64,000 nucleotides of DNA from Axinella damicornis (GCA_963931865.1 OZ007517.1:10746899-10810898), one strand, 5' to 3'. Positions 1 through 11,651 are shown, numbered from the stretch's first letter. Notes: generated from the sequence alone by a model not told the origin. Translations and numbers: made by a program.

Positions 1-191
1 AAATATCCCGCTATACGGTATTCAATGCTGGATGCATCCCTGAGTTGAAAAGGCTGATGACGATCAATTGCCTTACATTTAGCAATGAAGTATAGTGAAT
101 TGATTCTTAACTCCAAGAAAAATGCCCGCATAGTCACTAACTCTAGTACCATTATATCAATTGCAGGTTGTGTCCCACTACGATTACTTAC

Positions 192-977
192 CAATTTTTA
201 GTGAGACATGTAGTGCATGATCATCCAGTGTAGAAAACCTTGACACAGAAGATGCTGCGGCAAGTAAGCCATTGCATCTGATTGATCGGTGTATGAGGTT
301 GTAATATAGCCGGGGCTCAGTTTCAGCAACAGCAACCAGAGAATCTTCATTGTTTTGATCTTCATCATGTTGATATATGCAGACACCAACAATATCACCC
401 ACCGTGACGTTGAATTGCTCTGACGGTTGTAGAGTAAGTGTCTCACAGGACTCTGGAAAACTGGAAGACAAGTCACTTCCTCTGATTGAAATATGCTCTC
501 GTCTGATGCGTTGATACCATCTGATGCCAAATGCCTCTGTCTCCCTATACACTCCAATATCAGCTGCATAAAACCGGTTATTTCGCACTGATGCAGGAGG
601 GTAGTAGCAGAAGCGCCAGGCTGTAGCAGTGCCATTGCAGGCTACACGGGATGAGATGTCCAGGAACAAGCCAGTTTCAGTTGTTCCACTGGAACCCTGG
701 GGTGGGGTGTTGCTTGGAGCACTGCATGAAGCACCAGTGATTGTTGGGAAACTTGAGATGACCACTGAAAATAGATTGAGTTATAGCATCTTTGAAGAAC
801 ACTGGTACTCTTTTCTTATGGCAATTGTAGTAGCTAGTTTAAAAAAGAACATGCCTTGCTTGACCTAAATTGCATTTTGTTTTTGGTTTTAGTTAGCTAA
901 AATACAGACACACACACACACAGACATACACACATTTTACCTGTCAGTGTCAGCACTAGAAAGAAGTATGTCTTCAT
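192..977 (-). CDS. RTK type-M ectodomain, partial (gene A, runs off the left edge)
   Basis: The 5' part of a minus-strand receptor gene paralogous to the intact gene at 15725-20640. Exon 1 (977..941) encodes a hydrophobic signal peptide (MKTYFFLVLTLT). Exon 2 (764..192) encodes the same Cys-containing ectodomain (motifs [31 protein letters not shown]). The junction is phase 1, and exon 2 ends at a clean GT donor in phase 1. Bases 1-60 look like a degraded start of the stalk/membrane exon (the segment reading DASSIE). No membrane segment or kinase is in view. It could be a functional gene continuing to the left, or a fragment like gene B. The ectodomain function is unknown. Confidence 0.6.
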
Positions 978-1243
978 TGGCGGCAGTATGCAGCTGAACA
1001 CCTTCCCTGCAGAAACCATCAACACTCATTAAACAAACCGTGCAGAGGATAGCAGCCCCACACATGTGTAGGTATACTGCTGAATATATGCCAGTAGGTG
1101 GTTAGGGAGTAGTCTACATACTCAGAACTCTTGACTTGCAGCAATTACTACATTGCATTGCAAACTATTGTGAATTTGAGCCTTAACTGCTTATGTGATA
1201 ATTGCATTTTTCCCCCTATCTTATAGGCAAGAAAAAGAAAAAG

Positions 1244-1520
1244 CTCACACATACCACCATATCGTACAAAACAACACCAAACGCAGAGATTCCTACAGTT
1301 ATTGTCAGCCTGCATGCTAACCGCATGCTATGTGCAGGTCCAACTAGAGCATACGTATTTGGAAATGAGTATCCAACAACGACATTGAAAGAATTGTGTG
1401 AACGGTTAGCAAATTTGTGCCTTAGCTTCTCAGTAGTAGTGAGGAATTGTGCAGTATCTCAGCAAGTTCCAAGTGCTGGTAGAATTTGTAATGAAATCTG
1501 AGGGTCTTTGATACTAAGCA
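1244..1520 (+). repeat. Duplicated 5' flank of DSL-RTK genes (four copies)
   Basis: A diverged block precedes each plus-strand RTK copy: here and at about 3560-3800, 6540-6840 and 11340-11580. It contains a shared run around TTATTGTCAGC followed by an inverted GCATGC...GCATGC pair, and a shared GTGAGGAATTGTG. Short open frames in it are not conserved between copies, so I read it as duplicated promoter or upstream DNA rather than coding sequence. Confidence 0.55.
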
Positions 1521-1602
1521 ATAGTTAGTATGCATATAGCAGGAACTGTATATCAATAGCAGATACTTTGGGTGTAGGTCATCTAATGGTCCTTCATTTA
1601 TG

Positions 1603-2116
1603 ATGTGTGGAAGAAACCATGCTGTCTTTTCTGCTGCTCTGTGGATTCTGTCTCTGTAATCGACTACTCTAGCTTGTTGCATGAGATATTCTCATAATCA
1701 GGTGGTTCACAAATCAGATATATGATACAGCTTTAGCTGAGAATGTGGATGCACTATTCAATATTATGTAGGTATGTGTAGCTAGCTACCATTACAGTAT
1801 GGCACATGCAGAATTATTAGACTGCCATTCATGATTTCAGGTCTGTGTCAGCGGTGACTACACACTTGAAATACTGATCATTTCTTACTCCAACCTTGGG
1901 AATCAGGCAACTGTGTTCAATGGTGACTGCTGCGACACTGTACAAGATTGTGTTAATGTGTGTGAAAACCAATTCCACGTCACGGCACAACAACCTGGTC
2001 GCCAAATAGGCAGTGCTGTGATTCCCACCAATACGGGCTACCATGACGATGAAGTCATTAATCTTCGTGTCAACATTGAGTCAGCAGGTCAATGGATGGG
2101 ATCTATTGTGCAGTAA
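1603..2116 (+). pseudogene. DSL-RTK fragment (copy 0a): signal and MNNL exons only
   Basis: First two exons of a plus-strand DSL-RTK. Exon 1 (1603-1656) matches the signal exon [18 protein letters not shown] with one change, but the GT donor has lost a base (CTCTG|TAAT), so correct splicing is unlikely. Exon 2 (1841-2095) keeps the MNNL-like module (SYSN, NGDCCD, CENQFH, GSAVIP) open, but the expected donor after GQW is absent and the frame stops at 2116. No DSL, membrane or kinase exon follows before 3900. Confidence 0.75.
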
Positions 2117-2995
2117 TTTGACTGTTTGACGCACTATACTCCAGCTGTTGATCGCTTCGAACCACACACATCTTGACCCAATAGCTAATGTACGGAAGAA
2201 TGCATAATGCATGACCCCCCCCCCAACATCTTACCCGTCGCAGGTTTGACTACATATATGGCAAGTGTCACCCTTTGTAACCCTTCCTAAACAAAAACAT
2301 GAGGGGTTCCCACTTTGCCAATGAGTCCCCATTGTACGTGGGAAATGGTCTCCAAATTTATGACACCCGTTACATCTTGTGGTTGTATCCAGGCACCCTG
2401 ATCCCCACTCTTGTCCCAATTTCTGGGATATCTGCACATCTCTTCTTGAGTTTGATCATAGGCTGATTATGTGCTGGAGGCAGATTTTGAGAATGCTGAA
2501 GTTGTCAAAGAATTATAGGACGACATTCTCAACATAGCCATTCATGAAACGATTTGATTGCTGCATTCTCGCCAACTTCAACCCTGAATCCACCTGCTCC
2601 TTCCACTATTCATGTCCCTGTTCTAAATGTTCAACTGTTCTCAGGACAGTATTCACCTCACTATAGCAACTATTGACTACTACTAACGTCATATGCCAGT
2701 TACCACAAACTTCCACCTGACAAGACCACCACCAATCTGAAGGTGTCCTTCTCGCTCAGCACTAATACCCATGTCACAATCTCATAAACCCATATGATAT
2801 TATGTTTACTAGTGTTCTTTGTCCAATCTTTGTAAAGTCGTCCCTTAACCTAACGAATAAGTATGTGTATGTATTAAGTTTAAGGCAGCTAAGAATCTTT
2901 TAGCTGACCTACAGCAGTTCTCATTCTCAGCTAACTTTCAGTCTCTTTTGTGTACCACTCTCACCACCGTCACAACATGCACTCTGCTGTAAAGC

Positions 2996-2997
<2 letters not shown>
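2117..2997. other. Gap between RTK fragments, no gene seen
   Basis: About 880 bp after the truncated copy 0a. A C-run lies at about 2215-2224. I see no exon homologous to the neighbouring RTKs and no other recognisable gene. Confidence 0.5.

Positions 2998-3030
<33 letters not shown>
2998..3030. repeat. (TAA)n microsatellite
   Basis: About ten TAA units just upstream of the 24-bp minisatellite. Confidence 0.9.
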
Positions 3031-3033
<3 letters not shown>

Positions 3034-3103
3034 TCCTGGCTACATGGTTTGTGAAAGTTACAGAATCTTGTATTTTCAAGGTCTGATTATTAAATTAATT
3101 AGT

Positions 3104-3531
3104 CTTCACTTCCTGATTATTAATAGTCTTCACTTCCTGATTATTAATAGTCTTCACTTCCTGATTATTAATAGTCTTCACTTCCTGATTATTAATAGTC
3201 TTCACTTCCTGATTATTAATAGTCTTCACTTCCTGATTATTAATAGTCTTCACTTCCTGATTATTAATAGTCTTCACTTCCTGATTATTAATAGTCTTCA
3301 CTTCCTGATTATTAATAGTCTTCACTTCCTGATTATTAATAGTCTTCACTTCCTGATTATTAATAGTCTTCACTTCCTGATTATTAATAGTCTTCACTTC
3401 CTGATTATTAATAGTCTTCACTTCCTGATTATTAATAGTCTTCACTTCCTGATTATTAATAGTCTTCACTTCCTGATTATTAATAGTCTTCACTTCCTGA
3501 TTATTAATAGTCTTCACTTCCTGATTATTTC
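3104..3531. repeat. 24-bp minisatellite, about 18 copies
   Basis: Near-identical tandem copies of TCTTCACTTCCTGATTATTA plus ATAG. The 24-bp period is a multiple of three, so long open frames exist on both strands (SLHFLIIN and VKTINNQE units). These are artefacts of the period. Confidence 0.95.
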
Positions 3532-3903
3532 ATGTGTACTACATTGGTCGGGCAGGCTGCATTTCAGAAAGGAATATTCAGTTGACAAATTAATGCAAAT
3601 TACATTCTACAGTTATTGTCAGCCAGCATGCTAATTGCATGATATGACATTGTGCACATGAAGCAAGATCATTTGGAAATGTCTTGTGTGAAATTTAGCA
3701 AATCAGTGCCTTACCTTCTTAGTGAGAATTGTGCCACTTATCTATATATGGCGGTAGAATTGTGTCATAAATGTGAATGCCTTTGACACTAAGCAAAGTC
3801 TCTAGCTGCCAGTTTGCAGGTGCCTGTACTTGGCAGGCACTATTATAGTACATTTTAGCTGATACTTTAGCTGTAGATCATCTAACATTCCTTGGTTTAT
3901 AAG

Positions 3904-4472
3904 ATGTGTGGAAGAAACCATGCTGTCTTTGCTGCTGCTCTGTGGATTCTGTCTCTGGTATGTCATAATCCTCTATACTAGGTTGTTGAGATATTGTGGT
4001 TCACAAATTATATTAGGGCTGTGATAGTTGTAGAACGTGCATGCACAATGTAATAAGTGTCTGTAGTTATATAAACATCGTATACATGCTGCAAGCTGTA
4101 ATAACCTGCCATTCATAACATCAGGTCGGTGTCAGGGGTGACTATACACACTTGATATGCGTATCTTTTCGTACTCCAACCCTGGGAATCAAGCATGCAG
4201 TTACGAGGAATGGTAGCTGCTGTGATAATGACTGTGAAGAAGTTGATGAGTGCGACAACCAACTCCACTTCAGTCTCCGACCATCACCTACCTGTGATGT
4301 CCACACAGGCAGTGCCGTAGTTCCCAGCAACAACACTTTCTATCATTCCCTGAATGATTAGAATTAGTGGTATATTTACACTAGTGAAGAAGGTTCAATC
4401 GAAGAACCTACAGAGGTAACAATGGTTATGCTACAATTACACTCCGTTTCGACGTGGATTGTGCTGAAGTAA
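3904..4472 (+). pseudogene. DSL-RTK fragment (copy 0b), frameshifted and truncated
   Basis: Exon 1 (3904-3957) is an intact signal exon with a good GT donor. Exon 2 (from 4125) is MNNL-like, but a 2-bp insertion near 4147 (GACTATACACAC against GACTACACAC in the intact gene) shifts the frame, and its 3' end is lost near 4356. A scrap of the DSL exon (about 4386-4472) matches 7726-7815 of the intact gene. It stops abruptly just after the VDCA codons, where homology switches to the minus-strand gene B juxtamembrane exon. This is a dead copy with a rearrangement breakpoint. Confidence 0.8.
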
Positions 4473-6298
4473 CTGTCGTATTCTTGCTTGCTGGTGACTT
4501 CACTATCAAATCCATAGTGTGCAGTGTGCAGTAATGCCCTGGGCATTGAACTGGGATTCCGCGTAGTAGGGTAGATTGTCAATGCTAGCAACAACAGGAT
4601 TACTCAGCACGTGTGTAGTGGCATTCAATTTCTGAGTGTGTATAGGTTCCTCATATGCACTGAACCTGACAACGTGGTCTGCATGTGGGAGAAGGGTTAA
4701 CTTAAACTTTGTGCGTGGAAAGTGGTGAATGAAGCTCCATCTTCACTGCTCACCCTGACGTCCGTCTCTAGCAGAGGTACTGATCTGGTACTTGGAACTA
4801 TTCCACTTCTTTTGAATGCAGACACACAGACCGATCATGACCATAAGGATCACCAGTGTTGCTACTGCTAGCCCCAGTGCCATGCCTGTAATTTGACCAA
4901 TGCCTATGTTGTTTTCCGAATCCATACTGTCGACATAATGTATTGTCTGTGTGCTTATCGGAAGGGGAGGCTCAATGCTGGATGTATCTCTGGCTGACGA
5001 TGTTGGTCCTGCACATTACAAGGAAGTATAGTAAAAATTAAAGCAGATGTTTTATCATGCGGTACCTCAAATACACTATTGATAGGTACACGGTATACTT
5101 ACTCTGCATGGGTGTCCCGTGAACCTGCATAGATTTGCCGGGTACTCCAGGGAGGAGACTCGTAGCAGGGAGGGCGGATGACATGGGAGGAATGTTATCC
5201 ATGACTGCAGATTGCGATGAACTTGAGACAGAGCTAACACTGCTCACTGAAGTTGGAGTTACCGATCCTGAATTGAAGATGAGTGGAACCAAGCAAATGC
5301 CCGCGTATTCACAAGCATATAGTTATCATATTCACATGATTGCCTGTGCTTTAAATAACTGCATGATGACAAGCACCTTGCATTAACAATGAAGTGATTC
5401 TTTACTCGATCCAATAATAATATTGCAGAACATCCTCACAGCCACAAAATTCTATATCAGCTGCAGGTTGTGTCCCGCTATGATTACTTACCAATTTCTA
5501 GTGAGACATTTAGGGCATGATCACCCATTGTAGTAAACCTTGACACAGAAGATGTACCGGCAAGAAAACCGCTGCATCTGATTGGTAGGTGTATAAGACT
5601 GTAATGCAACCCAGGCTCAGTTTCAGCAACGACAATCAGAGAATCTTCTCCATTGTTTTGATCCTCATCGTCCGCACCACGTTCATATATACAGACACCA
5701 ACAATATCACCCACCATGACATTGAATTGCTCCGACAGTTCTAAAGTACGGGTATCACAGGACTCGGAAAAACTGGAGGACAAGTCACTTCCTCTCTTTG
5801 AAATATGCTCTCGCCGGATGCGTTGATACAATCTGATGCCAAATACCACTGTCTCCCTATACAATCCAATATCAGCTGCATACAACCGGTTGCTCTGCAC
5901 TGATGTAGGAGGGTAGTAGCAGAAGCGCCAGGCTGTAGCAGTGCCATTGCAGGCTACACGGGATGAGATGTCCAAAAACAGACCAGTTTCAATTGTTCCA
6001 CTGCAACCCTGGGGTGGGGTGTTGCTTGGAGCACTGCATGAAGCACCAGTGATCTTTGGGAAATTTGAGATGACCACTGAAAATAGATTGAATGCTATTG
6101 GTTATAGCATCTTTGAAGAACACTGGTACTCTTTTCTTATGTGATGATGGTAATTACCTTGCTTGACCTATTTTGGTTTTAGTTAGGTAAAATACAGACA
6201 CACACACAGACATACTAGCATACACATATTTTACCTGTCAGTGTCAGCACCAGAAAGAAGTATGCCTTCTTTGGTGGGCCAGGTAGTGCGTTGAACAT
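4473..6298 (-). pseudogene. RTK type-M, kinase-less truncated copy (gene B)
   Basis: Paralog of the gene at 15725-20640. Exons on the minus strand: signal 6298..6235 (start at MFNALPG, because the ATG used in gene A is changed here); ectodomain 6076..5492; stalk 5267..5139, which ends at a GC rather than GT donor (CCCG|GCAAAT); stalk and membrane 5008..4754 (membrane segment [20 protein letters not shown]); juxtamembrane from 4678. The juxtamembrane exon carries a 7-bp duplication (GTGTGCA twice on the plus strand, about 4518-4531) that breaks the frame relative to gene C, and homology ends at about 4473 where a DSL-exon scrap begins. No kinase exon exists. It might still be expressed as a membrane-anchored decoy, but the lesions favour a pseudogene. 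Confidence 0.75.
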
Positions 6299-6938
6299 CT
6301 TGCGAATCCCCTGCAGAAACCATCAAACAAACTGTGCAGAGTATAAGCAGCCCCAGGTATACGTAGCTATATTCTGCTGATATGCACCAGTTGAGGAATA
6401 GTCTATTTACTGTACACTTGCAGCATTTTTGACTTGCAGTAATTACTACATTGCATTGCAAACTATCACGAATTTGAGCCTTAACTGCTTACGTGATAAT
6501 TGCATTTTTTCCTATCTTATAGGTGAAACAAGAACAATTTAAAAAGATCACACACATCGTCATATCGTACAAAACAACACCAAACCCAGAGATTCCTACA
6601 GTTATTGTCAGCCAGCATGCTAACCGCATGCTATGTGCAGGTCCAGCTAGAGCATACGTATTTGGAAATGAGTTTCCAACAGCGACATTGAACAAATTGT
6701 GCGAACTGTTAGCAAGTTTGTGTCTTAGCTTCACAGTAGCAGTGAGGAATTGCGCACTTTATATCAGCAACTTCTAGCTAAATGCTGGTAGAATTTGCAA
6801 TGAAACTTAATCTGAGGGCCTTTGATTCTAAGCAATGTGTCTAGTTGGTGTTGGTATAATTATAGCAGGAACTGTAGTTATACTATATCAATTGCTGATA
6901 CCTTTAGCTATAGGTCATCTAATGGTCCTTGATTTACG

Positions 6939-7540
6939 ATGTGTGGAAGAAACCATGCTGTATTTGCTGCTGCTCTGTGGATTCTGTCTCTGGTATGTCA
7001 TAATCCTCTACACTAGCTACTTGAGATATTGTGAATTCATGACCAGGCGGATCACAAATCATGTTTGGACTGTGTTTAGTTGTTGCTATCTGAGAACATG
7101 CATACACAATGTCAATGCATGACGTGCTATAGCTATTATAGTCTACATCCATAACAAGCTGCTGCCGTTCATGATTTCAGGTCTGTGTCAGGAGTGACTA
7201 CACACTTGATATGCACATCTATTCGTACTCCAACCGTGAGAATCAAGCAGTTGCGAGGAATGGTAGTTGCTGCGATGATGACTGTGATGAGTGTGAAAAC
7301 CAACTCCACTTCAGTCTCCGACCATCACCTACCAGTGGTTTCCACACAGGCAGTGCCGTGATTCCCAGCAACGATACTTTCTATCATGACAATCAGTTCA
7401 GAAATCTTGATGTCATCATTGAGTCACGGGGTCCATGGCTGGTAGGTTGTACATTGAAACTGGTATTAATTACACTTTTGGAGTACTTTATCCGTGCTTC
7501 TTCATGCAGATCAATTTGGCTATGACCAATAAGTTTGGAT

Positions 7541-7573
<33 letters not shown>

Positions 7574-10500
7574 TTGCATGCTCCACTCCACCGTGCAGCT
7601 ATGACTGCACATCTGCTACCTCTATAGGGTGAAGTGCAGATTGACATTCAGGTCATTGACGTTGATGACTCCAGTCCTGGGGACCTGGTGGACACCTTCA
7701 CCATTAATGTTAATGCCAACATGCAAGGTCGAAGAAGGCGCGATCGAATAACCTACAGCAGTGACAATGGTTATGCTAGAATTAGATTCCGTTTCACCGT
7801 GGATTGTGCTGAGAACTATTACACACAAGACTGTAACACGTTTTGCATGGCACAAGACAATGAAATGGGGCACTACACCTGTGACGGGCAAGGAAACAGA
7901 GTTTGCCTGGAAGGCTTCAGTGGCAGTAACTGTGGTGCAGGTGAGCCACGTCCACACTAGTGTGCTTGTAGCTAACTAGATGAGTATAGCCAATTTTGAT
8001 GTCATGCTTGCATGCTACTCTCCTACTTCTGTTAAGATTTCTCAAGCCAACTTCAATTGGAAGCTACTTCAACACATCTAATCAGCCCGACTACACAATT
8101 CCCTGATAGCACATTTACATCAATGGCCACTGCGAGCATCTCTAGGCCTCCAGACAGTCGGTTAATTGTTGACCTTCCCACCCACCTGGTCCTTCCAACA
8201 CCATCAAGTGCTGACCACCTGGTCCTACCAACACTATCAAAAGCTGACCTAACCAGCCACCTGATCCGACCAATGCCATCAAATGCTGCATTCAGTAGTC
8301 CCAATCCCATTGTTTGGGGCGTGGGCACTGGAGTTGGAGGAGCTGTCATTTCACTGATTGTGTGTACAGGAGTGCTTTCTTTTGTGGTGCGTAGAAAGTG
8401 GTTTAAATGTACACGCCACAAAGAAGACATTAATGACAGTGTTCCTGCAAGTAAGTGGAAGTTACTCAAACCTAATTATGACGTGCAGGTGCACGTGTAT
8501 GATCTAGGTCCACCTTGTATCTCGCACAGATGGCTCAGTAGTGATGACAAGATTTGCAGGTGAAATGTACACCAACCAGTTTAGTCTAGTCCAGTCTAAC
8601 CAGTTTGATGAATACACTGCCACGGTTAGCCTCCTGCCCAAACAGGCTGTTCTCTAATGTGCACCAACCAGTTGATGAATACACTGCCACGGTTAGCCTC
8701 CTGCCCAAACAGGCTGTTCTCTAAATAAGGGTCTTGATGATGACAATCATATCCTTGCAGAAGGTGAAGCCATACAGAGATCCAGCTTCAACAGAGGATG
8801 ATCTTTGCATTCAATTGAAAGAAAACAATCTGCAATTTATTCCCAGGGAAATGATAGAGTAAGTTAGAAGATGTAATGTCTCTAGCAAGTCTAGGCTTAT
8901 CATAGCTATGTGAACCACTGATGTCAAACTCTATAGGGTCATACATCCACTGGGTGAAGGCCACTTTGGAGTTGTGGACCGGGGCATCTGGAACGATTCA
9001 AACGGGATGATCTCTGAGGTTGCACTGAAGTCTGTGAAACCAGGTCCTTCCCAGGAGGAAAGGGTCAAACTGCTGCAGGAGGCGGTCATCATGGCTCAAT
9101 TCAAACACCCCAATGTCCTCAAATCCTACGGAGTGGTGGCACAACCTGACTTGGTAATATCTGCATGAGGAATGGATACTAAGCTTGAGCATGAGTCAGC
9201 CCCCACAGTGATAGGAAACGCTGGCTGCATAAGTATGTAGCTAAATTTGTCACATCACCAATTGTCCGGTTAAAGCCTTTAGCCTCTGTTTGCAACTGTA
9301 ATTATTGTGGCATGTAAAGTTGACACTGTAAATAATTATAGCTGGAGGCCAGCCCCTAGGAATGGTCATGTAAAGCCTGTAACCTGCTTTAGATCCCCCC
9401 CCCCCCAACACCACCACCAACCATTTAACTACAAGCTGCTGCATGGCTAAGCTCAGCTATTGTTAACATTGTTACACAGGTGATACTGGTGCTAGAAACC
9501 TGTCATGGTGGTGACCTCAAGAAATATCTGAAATCAAACTACGAGTAAGAGTATAATGGCTCATTTATCATGATTGCCGAAACACTGTTTATTTCATGCT
9601 CGAACCAACCCTCCGCAGTTCTAGCTCTTTGGACAATGACACACCGAACCAGCTGCTCAACTTCTCAAGGGACGTTGCCATGGGAATGCATTACCTATCA
9701 TGCATGGGGTTCATCCACCGAGATTTAGCTGCAAAGAACATCTTGGTTACTGCTGGGAAGACTTGCAAGGTAGAGCTTCTATGCATGTGAGTCACTTTGA
9801 ACATTTTGTAATTTACCATAATTATTCACAGATTGCTGATTTTGGTATGTCTCGGGATCTAATGAAGTTCGATGGCACCTACTACATATCAACAAGTGTC
9901 CTGGTGCCTGTGAAGTGGACAGCCCCAGAAGCCATTACTGACAGGAAGTATTCCACTGCCAGTGATGTTTGGAGCTATGGCTGCCTGCTGTACGAGATCT
10001 GGAGCCTGGGGCGGGATCCTTATGAGAACATACCCACTTCTGATGTAAGCCACAAAACTATCCATGTATGCTGCAAAAATTCATTGTTACTGTCTGGGCT
10101 ATACAGGTTCTGGGAAGGATACAGTCTGGCTATCGAGATCCTCCTCCACCTGGATGCCATGGAACAATCTACCAGCTGATGACAGAATGCTGGTCAGTCC
10201 TGCCATTAATTGGTCCGTATTTGAACTCATGCACAGGAAGAAATTCATTTGTGGGACAATACTTTATACATGCAGGCAGCTGGATCGCCACTCTCGACCA
10301 TCTTTCAAGGATGTCATGACTGTGTTACTTCAGAACAAAAGCCTGACCCAACCCCCCAAAATCCCACCAAAGCCACAGGAGGGTGGAGATGTAATCTACA
10401 ACACCTCAGATATGATACGAATTCTGTCACAGGAGGATGGAATTGTGTACTACAATAGCTCAGTGATGATACGTACACCAGCACATGAGTCACAGGAGGG

Positions 10501-10591
10501 TGGAGATGTGTACTACAGCCGTCTGGAAATGGTGCACACACCAGCAGATTACTACAACACGAGCTCATACTCTAAGTTGAATCACTCTTAA
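6939..10591 (+). CDS. Receptor tyrosine kinase with MNNL and DSL (Notch-ligand-like) ectodomain, copy 1
   Basis: Eleven exons, 741 aa: 6939-6992, 7181-7441, 7628-7940, 8037-8488, 8761-8858, 8937-9153, 9480-9544, 9619-9769, 9832-10044, 10107-10192, 10276-10591; all phases close. Order: signal peptide [22 protein letters not shown]-like module about residues 19-105 (SYSN, GSCCDDDC, CENQ); DSL domain about 165-207 with six cysteines ([27 protein letters not shown]); Pro/Ser/Thr stalk; one membrane segment about 304-330 with a basic stop (RRKWFK); tyrosine kinase from about 395 with GEGHFG loop, Lys in [26 protein letters not shown] and RHSRPSF. The tail has repeated Tyr motifs (DVIYNTS, DVYYSRLE, YYNTSSYSKL). 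There are no EGF repeats between DSL and membrane, unlike Delta/Serrate. By family knowledge DSL domains bind Notch; whether this one does is unknown. All catalytic motifs are present, so it is probably an active kinase. Confidence 0.9.
7532..7570. repeat. Poly(G) tract in an intron
   Basis: An uninterrupted run of about 39 G within intron 2 of the DSL-RTK. Length is uncertain because such runs are hard to sequence. Confidence 0.9.
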
Positions 10592-10784
10592 TGGGTGATA
10601 TGCAGTTCAGTTAGTATATTTGTCTATGTTTTGAGACGTTACCCACTGATTGACATTAGAATTGATCCACTAGAACAGTTGTACTATACAAAATATAGTT
10701 GTGCCTCTGCATATTGTACAGTTTGAGTGTACACAAATATATAAAATGTTGTTTGTATTTTCAAGAAACCCTGTCTATTCCTCT

Positions 10785-10890
10785 AATATCGCTGCAGCTA
10801 TACGGAGCCCTTGTCCTCGTCTGTTGTGAAGTATTTCCACTGTAAATCCCTGTACATCCTCTCAAGGGAGCTCGAGCTCCCATGGCAGTA
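10785..10890 (-). pseudogene. Remnant of the 3'-terminal exon of a type-M RTK
   Basis: The minus strand closely matches the terminal exon of the gene at 15725-20640 (compare 15715-15815). It still encodes the end of that protein (DLQWKYFT, then a C-terminal GSV-like end and a TAG stop), and homology is lost after about 100 bp. It lies just 3' of DSL-RTK copy 1, the same convergent arrangement as copy 2 with gene C. This is the trace of a deleted minus-strand partner. Confidence 0.75.
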
Positions 10891-11651
10891 TTACCGATAA
10901 TAGCTTATACAGATCCACTGAGATAACACACCCTAGCTAGCTGAGTCAACTTTATTATGACCCCCCCCCCCCCCCCCCCCCGCATATATAAGATGTACAC
11001 ACTGTCAGTCGTTCCATTATCGTTCTAGTCCTTCAATGAAGCTGCTGTCCAGCTGCATTTAATCTACTGCGAAGTAGTGTTTGTCACATGCCGGCGAGCT
11101 AGTTCCTGCACAACTGCGAACCAAGAACATTAGCTGTCTGTGAGCCAAGAATGTTGCATTTTTGTGAAAGTTGCAACTTCTCTTGAAGTTTACGTGTGTC
11201 AACACTTATTCATGATCGTATACATAATGACCTCAATCATGTGTATAATAATTATTATAGCTGTACTAGCTGTTGGTTTGGTCAGGCCAGCTACATATTT
11301 TGGGTGGGAGGGGAAGATTCAGTGTGTGTGCAAAACATTCCTTCAGTCATTTTCAGCTAGCATGCCAATTGCATGCTATGTACAAGTATGGCTGAAGTAT
11401 TCAGCGGGTATGTATTGCAACAATTAACCAGTATAAATGAAACAACAGCGACATTGTGCAAAACGTTAGCAAATTTGAGCCTTTGTATTTTACACTTCTT
11501 GATAGTAGTGAGGAATTGTGTCACTTATCAGCATCTTCCACTTGCAAAGATTAAGCCTTTGATACCATAAGCAAAAGCGTCAAAGTTGGCTGAGTATGCA
11601 TGTAGCTCTTCAGCAAGCACTGTTATAGCTAACTTTAAACTGAAGTTTAAG
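10891..11651. other. Intergenic region upstream of DSL-RTK copy 2
   Basis: Contains a poly(C) run (about 10962-10981) and a copy of the duplicated DSL-RTK 5' flank (about 11340-11580). No exon seen. Confidence 0.6.

Noticed and set aside
1202..1501. Open frame with ISYKTTPN...AEIPTVIVS, repeated at 6523
   Set aside because: Part of the duplicated 5' flank; not kept open at 3600 or 11340 and no matching splice sites.
3104..3531. CRISPR-like array appearance
   Set aside because: Units abut with no unique spacers, and the genome is eukaryotic.
3044..3634. 196- and 140-codon open frames on both strands over the 24-bp repeat
   Set aside because: The period is a multiple of three with no stop, so frames are open by arithmetic; no homology and no splice context.
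8561..8720. Extra exon between the membrane and kinase exons of DSL-RTK copy 1 (direct repeats with CACTGCCACGGTTAGCCTCC)
   Set aside because: A 60-bp intronic duplication; phases close without it and copy 2 has no equivalent.
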